Notes: generated by a model not told the origin, from the letters alone. Counted from the first letter of the stretch, positions 1-9,733 are shown. The stretch: DNA of 64,000 nt from Draconibacterium halophilum (GCF_010448835.1 NZ_CP048409.1:2426001-2490000), one strand, 5' to 3'. Numbers and translations are program-made.

Positions 1-1737
1 AATTGGCCCGATAAATTTAGTAACTGTCGCTTTTATTTCTGCTTCAATATTCTCCAACTCTGTATCGGTCATATCTTCGCAAATAACATAGGCGTAAATG
101 CCGGCTCCTTTAATTGCGTGTGGATAACCAACTACGGCCGATTCAACAACTTTTGGGTGTTGGTTAATGGCATCTTCTACCTCGGCAGTACCAATCCGGT
201 GACCAGATACATTAATTACATCATCAATACGGCCAATTATGCGGTAGTAACCCTCTTCATCACGCTTGGCGCCATCGCCGGTGAGGTAATAGCCGGGGAA
301 AGATGCAAAGTAAGTTTGGTAGCATCTTTGATGATCGCCCCAGGTAGTGCGTAACATGCCGGGCCACGGGTGTTTCATGCACAGAATTCCTTCAACACTG
401 TTGCCTTTTAATTCGTTTCCTTCATGATCGAGCAATACCGGCTGAACTCCCGGAAGCGGAAGTGTTGCCAGCGACGGTTTGGTAGGCGTGATTCCTGCCA
501 GTGGAGTGATCATTATACCACCGGTTTCGGTTTGCCACCAGGTATCTACAATCGGACAACGTCCTTTTCCTACAAGGTCGTGATACCAGCGCCAGGCTTC
601 TTCGTTGATGGGTTCACCAACAGTTCCAAGCACTTTTAACGAGCTCAGGTTATGTTTTGTCACCCATTCGTCTCCCTGTGCCACTAATGCTCTAATTGCA
701 GTTGGTGCCGTATAAAACTGATTTACTTTGTATTTATCAACTATTTCCCAAAAACGGCCGGCATCGGGCCAGGTGGGAACTCCTTCGAACATAATAGAAG
801 TGGCTCCGGTTAGCAGCGGGCCATAAACAATATACGAGTGCCCGGTTACCCAGCCAATATCGGCGGTACACCAGTAAACATCGCCATCGCTGTATTGGAA
901 TACATTTTTAAAGGTGTATTCAGCGTAAACCATGTAGCCGGCAGTAGAATGCACAACTCCTTTTGGTTTTCCGGTTGAGCCTGAAGTGTAAAGGATAAAA
1001 AGTACATCCTCGGCATCCATGGCTTCTGCTTTATTTTCGCAATCAACATCAGCAATCAAATCGTGCCACCAAATGTCACGTCCTTCAAACCATTTTATGT
1101 CTTCCTCAGTACGTTTTAATACCACTGAAGTTTTTATTGACGGGGTCTTTTCTATTGCCTCGTCGACAATTCCTTTAAGAGGAATTGATTTAGTTCCCCG
1201 GAATCCTCCATCCGAAGTAATTACAACTTTAGCTTCCGCATCGTTAATACGATCGGCCAGTGCAGTAGCAGAGAATCCTGCAAATACAATGGAGTGTATG
1301 GCGCCAATTCGGGCACAGGCCAGCATGGCAATTGCCAGCTCCGGAACCATGGGCAAATACAGGGCAACACGGTCGCCTTTTTCAACTCCAATCTTTTTTA
1401 ATCCATTGGCAAATTGTTTTACTTTCTCGAACAATTCGCCATAGGTGAGTTTTATTTCCGGTTCTTTGGGGTCGTTGGGTTCCCAAATCAGCGCAACCTG
1501 GTCTTTTCGCATAAACATGTTGCGTTCAAAAATATTCTCGGTGATATTTAGTTTGCCATTGACAAACCAATTCACATCCGGAGCACCGTCTCCATCAAAT
1601 TTGTAATCGAGAACCTTATCCCATTTCTTTTGCCAGTAATGGCTTTCGGCTATTTTTCCCCAAAAATTATCAGGGTCAGCCACACTTTCCTTGTACTTTT
1701 GGAAGTACTCGGCTAGATTTGTGATTTTATTTTCCAT
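1..1737 (-). CDS. acs: Acetyl-CoA synthetase, C-terminal end beyond the window
   Basis: AMP-forming acetate--CoA ligase, cytoplasmic, converting acetate, ATP and CoA to acetyl-CoA, AMP and PPi. The reading frame is open from the ATG at 1737 to base 1, giving 579 codons of a family that is normally about 640-650 residues. The adenylate-forming P-loop TSGSTGKPKGVVH lies near residue 252. The hinge/C-domain motif DDVINVSGHRIGTAE lies near residue 510. The C-terminal lysine that is often acetylated would lie outside the window. The N-terminus (MENKITNLAEYFQKY) matches where the family starts. It is divergent from ptb-buk across a 630-bp gap, so acetate and butyrate-type acid activation sit side by side. 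Confidence 0.96.
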   Translation of the reverse strand, partial: MENKITNLAEYFQKYKESVADPDNFWGKIAESHYWQKKWDKVLDYKFDGDGAPDVNWFVNGKLNITENIFERNMFMRKDQVALIWEPNDPKEPEIKLTYGELFEKVKQFANGLKKIGVEKGDRVALYLPMVPELAIAMLACARIGAIHSIVFAGFSATALADRINDAEAKVVITSDGGFRGTKSIPLKGIVDEAIEKTPSIKTSVVLKRTEEDIKWFEGRDIWWHDLIADVDCENKAEAMDAEDVLFILYTSGSTGKPKGVVHSTAGYMVYAEYTFKNVFQYSDGDVYWCTADIGWVTGHSYIVYGPLLTGATSIMFEGVPTWPDAGRFWEIVDKYKVNQFYTAPTAIRALVAQGDEWVTKHNLSSLKVLGTVGEPINEEAWRWYHDLVGKGRCPIVDTWWQTETGGIMITPLAGITPTKPSLATLPLPGVQPVLLDHEGNELKGNSVEGILCMKHPWPGMLRTTWGDHQRCYQTYFASFPGYYLTGDGAKRDEEGYYRIIGRIDDVINVSGHRIGTAEVEDAINQHPKVVESAVVGYPHAIKGAGIYAYVICEDMTDTELENIEAEIKATVTKFIGPI

Positions 1738-2367
1738 CTCAGCTATCTATTGGTTAATTAAGAAAATGATTCGAGTAGAATAATGGCCCAGTAAAAAAAA
1801 TACCGGAGCCTTAAAAAATGCCGTTTGCACGGTATATTCCTATTGAAAATAAGTTTTGTTTTTTCCCTGAAAGATTTGCTTCGTGCGATGTGTCGAAGAA
1901 AATTAAGGATGTGGAGTACGGTAGTTTTGAATTCAAGTTGAACATGTATAAACAACTTAACATTACAGGTTTTGAATTTAGTATAAAATCTGTTTTGATG
2001 GAAAGATTTTGATATATTGTAAAACACTATCTTATTAACTGAAAAACATAGGGTTACTTTTGATTAAAACAAGATTTTTCCTTACTTTTAAGAGAATCTG
2101 CTCCTTTTTGAAAGCGATTTGTTTTTGTGTCGTTCATTCTGAAACTTGACAAACTTTGTTGATGAAGATTAATCTCAATAAAAGTTGAAAATGGCAAAAC
2201 CCAAGTTTTACAGGTTAAATTATTTCATATTCTTATCAAAAAGTAAATCGTTGGATACTAATTCAAAGTTTAAAATATTTTAGTGTGGTTTATAACATAA
2301 AAATAGCTGAGAAAAGTTATCGCCTGAGAACTTAGGGAGCCGTAACTTCGGGCAAAAATATCAGACA
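1738..2367. other. Intergenic region between acs and ptb
   Basis: This AT-rich 630-bp gap separates two divergent genes and must hold both promoters. A -7-like TACTTTTG occurs at 2055-2062 on the plus strand, but I see no -33 element at the right distance and it is about 300 bp from ptb. Short frames here (for example 1818-2012) show no recognisable protein features. I see no RNA gene. Confidence 0.5.
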
Positions 2368-3288
2368 ATGAGTATAACTAATTTTACTGAACTTCTTGAA
2401 GTAGTAAAAAAACAGCCTCCGAAAAGAGTTGTGGCGGTAAATGGTGTTGATTTGAGTACACTGGAAGCCATGCACGATGCGGTTGAATTGGGATTTGTAA
2501 CTCCGATTATAACCGGCGACAGAATGGTTATTGAAGAATCATGCAAAAAGCTGGGAATCGATGTTTCGGATTATCAGATCTACCATGCCAAAACAATCAG
2601 CGAAGCTACCGAAAAAGCGGTAGAACTTATTCATGAAGACAAGGCTGATATTTTGATGAAAGGACTGGTATCGACCGATAGGTTTATGCGTACTTTATTG
2701 AAAAAAGAATACAACCTGGTTCCATCAAAAGGTACATTAAGCCATATTTCGGTGATGGATAATCCGAATTACCACAAACTACTTGTTTTTAGCGATGCTG
2801 CCGTTTTACCATATCCTGATCTGAAGCAAAAAATATTAATGACAAACTACCTCATTTGTGCAGCAAAATCGTTGGGTGTAAAGCAGCCAAAGGTTGCGGT
2901 TATTGCGCCCACCGAGCAAATCATAATTTCAATTCAATCTTGTATGGATGGCGCGACTATTGCCAAAATGTCGGAGCACGGCCAAATAGAAGGAGGCTTG
3001 GTTGACGGTCCAATGGCACTTGATGTGGCTATTAACGCCGAGTCGGCCGAAATAAAGGGGTTTACTTCGCCGGTTGCCGGTGATGCCGATTGTTTGCTTT
3101 TTCCAAATATTGATGCAGCAAATGTATTTTATAAAAGCAACTCAAAATTGGCAAAAGCCGAAATGTCAGGCATTATTGCAGGTGCGAAAGTTCCTGTTGT
3201 GGTATCATCACGCGGTGATAGTAGAAAAACAAAGTTAAATTCTGTGGCACTTGCATCCATTGTGAGTTACCAGGCAAGTATAACGTAA
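2368..3288 (+). CDS. ptb: Phosphate butyryltransferase
   Basis: This 306-residue protein belongs to the phosphate acetyl/butyryltransferase family, which interconverts acyl-CoA and acyl phosphate. Recognisable segments include ADILMKGLVSTDRFMR near residue 92, GTLSHISVMDNP near 122, and a C-terminal AKAEMSGIIAGAKVPVV. The length is typical of Ptb and shorter than Pta. Butyrate kinase follows after 8 bp, so the pair forms an acyl-CoA to acid route yielding ATP, or the reverse. The true substrate may be butyrate or branched-chain acids such as isobutyrate or isovalerate; the sequence does not decide. Confidence 0.93.
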   Translation: MSITNFTELLEVVKKQPPKRVVAVNGVDLSTLEAMHDAVELGFVTPIITGDRMVIEESCKKLGIDVSDYQIYHAKTISEATEKAVELIHEDKADILMKGLVSTDRFMRTLLKKEYNLVPSKGTLSHISVMDNPNYHKLLVFSDAAVLPYPDLKQKILMTNYLICAAKSLGVKQPKVAVIAPTEQIIISIQSCMDGATIAKMSEHGQIEGGLVDGPMALDVAINAESAEIKGFTSPVAGDADCLLFPNIDAANVFYKSNSKLAKAEMSGIIAGAKVPVVVSSRGDSRKTKLNSVALASIVSYQASIT

Positions 3289-3296
3289 ATCATTTT

Positions 3297-4376
3297 ATGC
3301 ATCAGGTTCTTGCAATAAATCCAGGTTCTACCTCTACAAAATTTGCTGTTTACAACGGAACTGAATGTGTTTTTACGCAAACCATTCGACATCCGCTGGA
3401 GCAACTTGTTCGTTATAAAAATATTGTCGATCAGTTTTCTTTTCGAAAAGGTGTGATCATTGACGCTTTGGTTGAAGAAGGAATTGAGGTGGATGCTATA
3501 AAATATATCATAGGTCGAGGCGGGCTGACTTATCCGCTGGAATCAGGTGTTTACAAAGTCAGTAACTTAATGCTCGATCATTTACGTGAAGGAGTGATGG
3601 GACATCATGCCAGTAATTTGGGAGGTATGCTTGCCGATTATATTGCTTTGCAAATTCCAAATGCCAAAGCTTTTATAGCTGATCCGGTAGTAACCGATGA
3701 AATGGATGATGTGGCTCGTTTTGCGGGTCATCCACGATTTCAGCGGCAGTCGATTTTTCATGCATTAAATCAAAAAGCAACGGCTCGTTTACATGCCAAA
3801 AAAATGGTAAAGAATTATAATCAAATGCGTTTAATTGTTGCTCATTTAGGTGGTGGTATCTCGGTTGGGGCACATAAAAACGGACGGGTTATTGATGTAA
3901 ATAATGCGCTTGACGGGGAAGGAGCTTTTAGCCCGGAACGATCAGGTACTTTGCCGGTTGGTCAGGTTATCGATCTTTGTTTTAGTGGCACGTTTTCGCA
4001 GGAGCAAATCAGACGAATGGTAGTTGGCGAGGGGGGCTTTGTGGCTTACCTGGGCACCAACGATGCTATGGAAGTGGAGAATCGAATGAAGAATGGCGAT
4101 GCAAAAGCAAAAGGCGTTGAGGAAGCTTTGTTCTACCAGGTGGCCAAAATGATTGGAGAAATGGCCGTTGTGCTGGAAGGAAAAGTAGATGGTATATTAT
4201 TAACCGGTGGTTTGGCATACAACAAACAACTGGAGTTGTACATTCGAAATAAAACAGGATTTATTTCAAAAGTGTTTGTTTACCCGGGAGAAGATGAGCT
4301 GGAAGCGCTTGCGATTAATGCACTTCGTGTTGCCAATGGCGAAATTGAGGCTAAAGAATATAATCCTGTCCATTAA
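3297..4376 (+). CDS. buk: Butyrate kinase
   Basis: This 359-residue member of the ASKHA acetate/butyrate kinase family phosphorylates ADP from butyryl phosphate. The N-terminal phosphate-1 motif LAINPGSTSTKFAVY (residues 4-18), the central VAHLGGGISVGAHKNGRVID (near 181) and the adenosine-side LLTGGLAYNK (near 301) are intact. It lies 8 bp after ptb and is surely co-transcribed with it. The next gene starts about 200 bp downstream. A weak hairpin (TTGCC...GGCAA near 4432-4453) could end the transcript but lacks a T tract. A branched-chain acid kinase is the main alternative. Confidence 0.94.
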   Translation: MHQVLAINPGSTSTKFAVYNGTECVFTQTIRHPLEQLVRYKNIVDQFSFRKGVIIDALVEEGIEVDAIKYIIGRGGLTYPLESGVYKVSNLMLDHLREGVMGHHASNLGGMLADYIALQIPNAKAFIADPVVTDEMDDVARFAGHPRFQRQSIFHALNQKATARLHAKKMVKNYNQMRLIVAHLGGGISVGAHKNGRVIDVNNALDGEGAFSPERSGTLPVGQVIDLCFSGTFSQEQIRRMVVGEGGFVAYLGTNDAMEVENRMKNGDAKAKGVEEALFYQVAKMIGEMAVVLEGKVDGILLTGGLAYNKQLELYIRNKTGFISKVFVYPGEDELEALAINALRVANGEIEAKEYNPVH

Positions 4377-4580
4377 TAGTCTGCCATTCAAAAAACAGTG
4401 AATAATTTCTGAAATTTATACCTCCATCTTGCCGTGGCTTATCGGGGCAATTTATTACATTGCAAATCAAAATTACATTTTAGTAAAAATTTAGCGTGAG
4501 TATTTATTCATCACACTTAAAGGTGAATTGAATTATACACATTTTATCCGGCATTTTGATAAACTTAGAATTGAAATCAT

Positions 4581-5660
4581 ATGAAAGATCTTTATACCCT
4601 AATCATGGCAGGAGGATCGGGAACACGATTCTGGCCAAGCAGTAAAACGGTAAAACCAAAACAATACCTGAATATTTTTGGTGATAAATCGCTCCTTCAA
4701 GATACTATTGAGCGATTTGCAACTTTCACCAAAAAAGAAAATATATACATTGTTTCAAGCGCCACACAGGCAAAAATTCTGGAAGAACAAACACCAATGC
4801 TTCCTAAAGAAAACCTGATATATGAGCCAATTGGAAGAAATACTTTGCCGTGTATTGGTTTGGCTGCTATGTATGCCGAGCGCGAAAATCAGGATGGAGT
4901 GATGGTTGTTTCTCCTTCCGATCATTTAATAAAAAATAATGCCTTGTTTGAAGATACCGTTTTGGCTGCTGCAAAAATTGCAAACGAACGCGATGGAATT
5001 GTAACGTTGGGAATTACGCCAACTTATCCGGCAACGGGTTATGGTTATGTAAAAACTGCTGAGGATATTACCGGCGATGAAAAAATAAAACAGTTTAAAG
5101 TTGAACGTTTTGTTGAAAAACCGGATGAAGCAACAGCTACAAATTACCTTAAACAAGGTGGTTTTTACTGGAACAGTGGATTGTTTGTTTTCAAGGTGTC
5201 TGTTTTTCTGAAAGCTGTTGAACAATTTGCCCCGGACTTGTATGCTGATTTACGCAAAATTCAGGCTGATTTAGGAAATCCAGGTTATCCTGAAACACTG
5301 GATACTATTTACCGTGCTGTTGAAAGTATTTCTGTAGATTATGGCATTATGGAACATGCCAAAAATATTTATCTGGTTGAAGGAAATTTTGATTGGAATG
5401 ATCTGGGCAGTTGGGAATCGGTATATCAGACTGATGAAAAAGATGAAAATGGAAATGCCGGAAAAGGGGAAGCTATCTTTTTAGATTCGAATAATTCTTA
5501 CGTGTCTACCGACGACGGTCTTGTTGCTGTTGTTGGTTTGGATGATGTAATTGTTGTGCGCGATGGCAATACCACTTTGGTTTGCAAGCGTGACAATGCC
5601 GAAGACATTAAAAAGATTGTTGAACAATTAAAAGCTAAAAACAAATCGGAATATTTATAA
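4581..5660 (+). CDS. manC: Mannose-1-phosphate guanylyltransferase
   Basis: This 359-residue nucleotidyltransferase makes GDP-mannose from mannose-1-phosphate and GTP for polysaccharide and GDP-fucose synthesis. The signature LIMAGGSGTRFWPSSK is at residues 7-22, with the family segments PKQYLNIFGDKSLLQ, VVSPSDHLIKN, FVEKPDEATA and GGFYWNSGLFVFK following in order. It is the single-domain type without a fused phosphomannose isomerase domain, hence shorter than the ~470-aa bifunctional enzymes. It lies upstream of a fucose-type permease, but the 87-bp gap with a hairpin leaves co-transcription open. Confidence 0.92.
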   Translation: MKDLYTLIMAGGSGTRFWPSSKTVKPKQYLNIFGDKSLLQDTIERFATFTKKENIYIVSSATQAKILEEQTPMLPKENLIYEPIGRNTLPCIGLAAMYAERENQDGVMVVSPSDHLIKNNALFEDTVLAAAKIANERDGIVTLGITPTYPATGYGYVKTAEDITGDEKIKQFKVERFVEKPDEATATNYLKQGGFYWNSGLFVFKVSVFLKAVEQFAPDLYADLRKIQADLGNPGYPETLDTIYRAVESISVDYGIMEHAKNIYLVEGNFDWNDLGSWESVYQTDEKDENGNAGKGEAIFLDSNNSYVSTDDGLVAVVGLDDVIVVRDGNTTLVCKRDNAEDIKKIVEQLKAKNKSEYL

Positions 5661-5670
5661 AAAACTTTGC

Positions 5671-5687
5671 CCGGTAATGTTTACCGG
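5671..5687. repeat. Small hairpin downstream of manC
   Basis: CCGGTAA and TTACCGG form a perfect 7-bp stem with a 3-nt loop 10 bp after the manC stop. No T tract follows on the plus strand, so it may be an RNA stabiliser or weak attenuator, not a full terminator. Confidence 0.4.
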
Positions 5688-5747
5688 ACAGGTCTCTAAT
5701 CTATACTAACTACCAATATTTGGTGGTTTAGTTAAACTATTGAACCA

Positions 5748-7049
5748 ATGAACAAGACTAAATCAATCGTGGTGGACAAGAAGATTCTTGTTCCGTTTAT
5801 ACTAATTACCAGTTTGTTTGCGCTTTGGGGGTTTGCCAACGACATCACCAACCCAATGGTGGCGGCATTTAAAACGGTAATGGAAATATCCAATGCAAAA
5901 GCCGCGATGGTGCAGTTTGCATTCTATGGCGGGTATGCAACAATGGCAATTCCGGCCGCATTAATTATTAAACGATACTCGTATAAAACCGGAATTCTAA
6001 TCGGATTAGCCTTATACGCCATTGGTGCCTTGTTATTTTTTCCGGCAGCAAAATACGAGTTTTTTGGTTTTTTCCTGGTTTCACTTTACATCCTTACTTT
6101 TGGTTTGGCTTTTCTGGAAACAACAGCCAATCCCTATATTTTATCCATGGGCGATCCTGCAACCGCGACACGACGTTTAAACCTGGCACAGTCGTTTAAT
6201 CCATTGGGGTCGATCCTTGGGATGTTTATTGCTTCAAAACTAATTTTATCATCATTAGAATCAGACATGCGCGATGAAACCGGGAATCTGATTTTTGATA
6301 CATTAAGTGCTGCAGAAAAAGCGGTTATACGCACAAACGATCTGGCTGTAATACGCGATCCGTACGTAGTTTTGGGCTTTGTGGTAATTGTAATGTTGAT
6401 AATAATTGCCGTTGCAAAAATGCCAAAACGCGAAAGTGCAGATCACGAAATTCATCCATGGCACTCGGCAAAAAGGTTGTTCCGGAATAAAATATACCGT
6501 GAAGGAGTAATTGCACAGGTATTTTATGTGGGAACACAAATCATGTGCTGGACTTTTATTATTCAGTATGCTGATAATTTAGGAATTCCAAAGGCTGAGG
6601 CACAAAACTACAATATTATTGCCATGGCAATTTTTATAATCAGTCGCTTTATCAGTACCTTTTTAATGAAGTACCTGAACGCCCGTTATATGTTGTTGCT
6701 TTTTGCCATGGGAGGAATGCTTACAACTGCTGGTGTAATTTTGATTCAGGGAATGATGGGATTGTATTTACTAGTGGCAACTTCAGCTTTTATGTCGCTA
6801 ATGTTCCCGACAATTTACGGAATTGCTTTGGAAGATGTTGGCGACGATACAACTCTGGGAGCTGCTGGTTTGGTAATGGCAATTGTGGGCGGAGCTTTAA
6901 TGCCACCATTGCAAGGTCTTATTATCGATCAAGAGACGATCGGGCCGATTCCGGCAGTTAATTTTTCGTTCATTTTGCCGTTTATTTGTTTTATCGTAAT
7001 TGCAATATATGGAAGAAGATCTTATCGTGAATTTAAAAAAACGCAATAA
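5748..7049 (+). CDS. fucP: MFS sugar permease, FucP-like
   Basis: This 433-residue inner-membrane transporter of the FHS family (L-fucose/H+ symport and glucose/galactose permeases) has about 12 hydrophobic segments. Family features are LWGFANDITNPMVAAFK (residue ~25), QFAFYGGYATMAIPAA (~56) and FLETTANPYIL (~122), with NLAQSFNPLGSILG (~144) following. The next gene, a mutarotase of the rhamnose/fucose type, starts 2 bp after its stop, supporting a deoxyhexose or related substrate. No fucose isomerase, kinase or aldolase gene lies in the window, so fucose specificity is inferred from family and neighbour only. Confidence 0.85.
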   Translation: MNKTKSIVVDKKILVPFILITSLFALWGFANDITNPMVAAFKTVMEISNAKAAMVQFAFYGGYATMAIPAALIIKRYSYKTGILIGLALYAIGALLFFPAAKYEFFGFFLVSLYILTFGLAFLETTANPYILSMGDPATATRRLNLAQSFNPLGSILGMFIASKLILSSLESDMRDETGNLIFDTLSAAEKAVIRTNDLAVIRDPYVVLGFVVIVMLIIIAVAKMPKRESADHEIHPWHSAKRLFRNKIYREGVIAQVFYVGTQIMCWTFIIQYADNLGIPKAEAQNYNIIAMAIFIISRFISTFLMKYLNARYMLLLFAMGGMLTTAGVILIQGMMGLYLLVATSAFMSLMFPTIYGIALEDVGDDTTLGAAGLVMAIVGGALMPPLQGLIIDQETIGPIPAVNFSFILPFICFIVIAIYGRRSYREFKKTQ

Positions 7050-7051
7050 AA

Positions 7052-7399
7052 ATGGAGTACAATCGCTACTGTAAAACTTTGCAATTGGAAGACAATCAGG
7101 AATTGATTGAGCAGTATAAAAAAGTTCATACTCCGGGTGCAGTTTGGCCGGAAATTACCCAGGGAATGTTAGATGTTGGGATTATTGACATGGAAATTTA
7201 CCTGTTGGGGAATCAGCTTTTTATGATCATGGATACCGTTCCCAATTTTGATCACGATACCGACATGAGCAAATTAGCCAAAAAACCACGACAGGCAGAA
7301 TGGGAAGCTTATGTGTCGCAATTTCAAAAAACCGCTGATACTGCAACGGCAGATGAAAAATGGCAATTAATGGAGCGTATTTTTAAGTTAAGAAACTAA
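7052..7399 (+). CDS. L-rhamnose/L-fucose mutarotase family protein
   Basis: This 115-residue cytoplasmic protein is of the RhaM (DUF718/COG3254) fold, which interconverts alpha and beta anomers of L-rhamnose or, in type 2 members, L-fucose. Family cues are the N-terminal YCKTLQLEDNQELIEQYKK with the VWPEI motif, then MEIYLLGNQLFMIM and the C-terminal tryptophan-rich QAEWEAY segment. It begins 2 bp after the permease stop, so it almost certainly works on the imported sugar. I leave the symbol blank because rhamnose versus fucose cannot be settled here. Confidence 0.85.
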   Translation: MEYNRYCKTLQLEDNQELIEQYKKVHTPGAVWPEITQGMLDVGIIDMEIYLLGNQLFMIMDTVPNFDHDTDMSKLAKKPRQAEWEAYVSQFQKTADTATADEKWQLMERIFKLRN

Positions 7400-7465
7400 A
7401 TATTAGGAGTTAGTTTTCTAGTACTTGCTGGGTATGAAATGATTCCATCAGTATTCTAAACAAAA

Positions 7466-7487
7466 GAAAGAGGCCAGCCTTTTTCAT
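7466..7487 (+). terminator. Probable terminator after the mutarotase gene
   Basis: GAAAGAGGC pairs with GCCTTTTTC (one G-T wobble) around a very tight loop, with a T tract forming the 3' arm. It lies 66 bp after the mutarotase stop and before the antiporter gene. Confidence 0.45.
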
Positions 7488-7540
7488 AAAAACAATTGTA
7501 CAATCCAACTGTTTGTTTAACTTAAAACAAATATCTCTTT

Positions 7541-8800
7541 ATGAATGCATACCTCTTTTTAATTGGCCTTTGCGTCATTATTATATTATCCTTTTTTACA
7601 AATATGTTTGCACGAAAAACCAATGTGCCTAGTGTGTTGATCTTGATATTATTAGGTGTTGGAGTGCAACAATTAATGACCTACTTTGAAATGGAGCCCG
7701 ACTATTTTTGGGCACTGGAAGTATTGGGCATTGTTGGTTTAATAATGATTGTACTTGAAGCTGCTCTCGATCTTGAGTTGAAGAAAGAAAACTGGCCGTT
7801 AATATGGAAATCATTTACCATTGCCTCTTTATCGTTGGGATTAACAGCTGTTTCTATCGCTTTTGTTATTCAGTTTTTTATTCCTGAAATAAATTTTTTA
7901 CCCGCATTGGTATATGCGCTGCCCCTTTCAATAATGAGTAGTGCTATAATTATCCCAAGTGTTGCCAATCTTACAAAATACAAGAAAGAATTTCTTATTT
8001 ATGAAAGTACCTTCTCTGATATTTTGGGCATTATGGTATTTTATATGATTGTTGAAAACCTTAATGTGGAGGGTATGCGCCAGCTTAGTTTTGCCATTGG
8101 AAGTAACATTGTGCTTACGCTGGTTATTTCGGTGGTGTTATGTTATGCTTTGCTCTATATTATTCAGAATATTAAAGGCGATGCAAAATTTTTCTTGTTT
8201 TTGGCAGTACTGGTTTTGTTGTATGCTGTAGGAAAAATGTTTCACCTGTCATCGTTGATTATTATTCTAATGTTTGGCTTGTTGTTGCGTAATTATAAAG
8301 TTTTACTTTTCGGAAGGCTGAGGGAATGGTTGAGCGATTCAAGAATTGATGGTCTTTTCGATCAGTTTAAAATGATTACTAAGGAAACAGCCTTTTTGGT
8401 ACGCACCTTCTTTTTTGTTGTTTTTGGAATGACATTGCCGCTGGCTTCGTTATATAACTGGAAAGTTTGGCTAGTAAGTGTAATCTTTCTGGTAGTTACT
8501 TATGTGCTGCGGTTTGGATTATTTTACGTTGTTGAGCGAAAGGATACACTGCCGCAAACTTTTATTGCTCCCAAGGGCTTAATAACTATTTTGTTGTTTT
8601 TTGCTATTCCCGAATCGTTACGGGCTGAAAAATTTGAAGGTGCAGTATTATTTGTAGTAATTATTTCTACCAGTTTAATTATGGCCTGGGCATTAATTGC
8701 AAGTAAGAGTACCAATCCTAAAAATGGAGAAGAAGGGGAGGAAGAAGTTCAGGAAAGTGATGCGGGAGATAAGCCTGATGTAATTGAGATGCCCAATTGA
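7541..8800 (+). CDS. Cation:proton antiporter (CPA family)
   Basis: This 419-residue membrane protein has roughly 12 hydrophobic helices and a charged, acidic C-terminal tail of about 30 residues (NGEEGEEEVQESDAGD). The order fits Na+/H+ exchangers of the NhaP/CPA1-like group: NVPSVLILILLGVG near residue 29, then LIMIVLEAALDLELK and the polar SIMSSAIIIPSVANL in the core helices. The usual paired acidic residues of CPA2 proteins are not obvious, so the exact ion (Na+ or K+) is unknown. It stands alone, bounded by a hairpin upstream and a strong bidirectional terminator downstream. Confidence 0.85.
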   Translation: MNAYLFLIGLCVIIILSFFTNMFARKTNVPSVLILILLGVGVQQLMTYFEMEPDYFWALEVLGIVGLIMIVLEAALDLELKKENWPLIWKSFTIASLSLGLTAVSIAFVIQFFIPEINFLPALVYALPLSIMSSAIIIPSVANLTKYKKEFLIYESTFSDILGIMVFYMIVENLNVEGMRQLSFAIGSNIVLTLVISVVLCYALLYIIQNIKGDAKFFLFLAVLVLLYAVGKMFHLSSLIIILMFGLLLRNYKVLLFGRLREWLSDSRIDGLFDQFKMITKETAFLVRTFFFVVFGMTLPLASLYNWKVWLVSVIFLVVTYVLRFGLFYVVERKDTLPQTFIAPKGLITILLFFAIPESLRAEKFEGAVLFVVIISTSLIMAWALIASKSTNPKNGEEGEEEVQESDAGDKPDVIEMPN

Positions 8801-8810
8801 CTAAAATAAA

Positions 8811-8850
8811 AAAGGTTGCCATATTTAAATGACAACCTTTTCTTTTTCTT
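8811..8850. terminator. Bidirectional rho-independent terminator
   Basis: AAAGGTTG (8811-8818) pairs with CAACCTTT (8833-8840) and is flanked by T-rich sequence on the plus strand and the mirrored A tract on the other side. It sits between the converging antiporter and rpoD genes and can serve both. Confidence 0.85.
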
Positions 8851-8851
8851 C

Positions 8852-9712
8852 TTAGCCCAGATATGTTTTTAATAATTTGCTACGCGATGTATGTCTTAAT
8901 CGTCTGATAGCCTTTTCTTTTATCTGTCTTACCCGTTCCCGGGTTAATCCAAATCGTTCACCGATTTCCTCTAATGTCATTTCCTGGCACCCTATGCCAA
9001 AAAATAGTTTGATGATGTCACTTTCTCGCTCAGTCAAAGTTGCTAACGCGCGGAAAATTTCTCTTGCCAAAGATTCGTTGATAAGGCTTTTGTCGGCATT
9101 TGGCGAATCGTTGTTCACCAAAACGTCAAGAAGACTGTTGTCTTCTCCATCAACAAAAGGTGCATCAACCGAAACATGTCGGCCAGAAACTCTTAAAGTA
9201 TCTGCAACTTTATCAGCAGGTAGCTCAAGAGATTCTGCTAATTCTTCAGGCGATGGCTTGCGTTCGTGTTCTTGCTCAAATTTTGAAAATGCTTTGTTGA
9301 TTTTATTCAACGAACCTACCTGGTTCAGAGGCAAACGAACGATACGCGATTGCTCAGCAAGCGCTTGAAGAATAGATTGGCGAATCCACCATACTGCATA
9401 AGAAATGAACTTAAAACCGCGGGTTTCGTCGAATTTCTCGGCTGCTTTAATCAACCCAAGATTGCCTTCATTTATTAAATCGGGTAAGCTAAGTCCTTGA
9501 TTTTGGTACTGCTTTGCCACCGATACAACAAATCGAAGGTTTGCTCTTGTAAGTTTCTCCAAAGCCGCCTGATCGCCTTTTTTAATCCGCTGTGCTAACT
9601 CCACTTCCTCTTCTACAGTAATCAGCTCTTCTTTACCAATTTCCTGCAAATACTTATCTAAAGAGGCACTTTCACGGTTAGTGATAGACTTTGTGATCTT
9701 TAGTTGTCTCAT
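8852..9712 (-). CDS. rpoD: Primary RNA polymerase sigma factor (RpoD/SigA type)
   Basis: This 286-residue sigma-70 family protein is of the short Bacteroidetes primary type, lacking the long region 1.1 and the non-conserved insert. Region 1.2 (DKYLQEIGKEELIT) comes first. Region 2 includes GLSLPDLINEGNLGLIKA and the -10-type recognition helix segment FKFISYAVWWIRQSI. Region 3 spans roughly residues 140-215, and region 4 carries the helix-turn-helix LEEIGERFGLTRERVRQIKE near the C-terminus. In Bacteroidetes this factor reads the TTTG/TAnnTTTG promoters that also occur in this window, including upstream of itself. Single gene. Confidence 0.97.
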   Translation of the reverse strand: MRQLKITKSITNRESASLDKYLQEIGKEELITVEEEVELAQRIKKGDQAALEKLTRANLRFVVSVAKQYQNQGLSLPDLINEGNLGLIKAAEKFDETRGFKFISYAVWWIRQSILQALAEQSRIVRLPLNQVGSLNKINKAFSKFEQEHERKPSPEELAESLELPADKVADTLRVSGRHVSVDAPFVDGEDNSLLDVLVNNDSPNADKSLINESLAREIFRALATLTERESDIIKLFFGIGCQEMTLEEIGERFGLTRERVRQIKEKAIRRLRHTSRSKLLKTYLG

Positions 9713-9733
9713 ATATAATCCTTAAAAAACGTG

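Noticed and set aside
1818..2012. 64-aa frame and an opposite-strand 89-aa frame upstream of ptb
   Set aside because: Both are AT-rich with no recognisable domain and lie opposite each other in a divergent promoter region.
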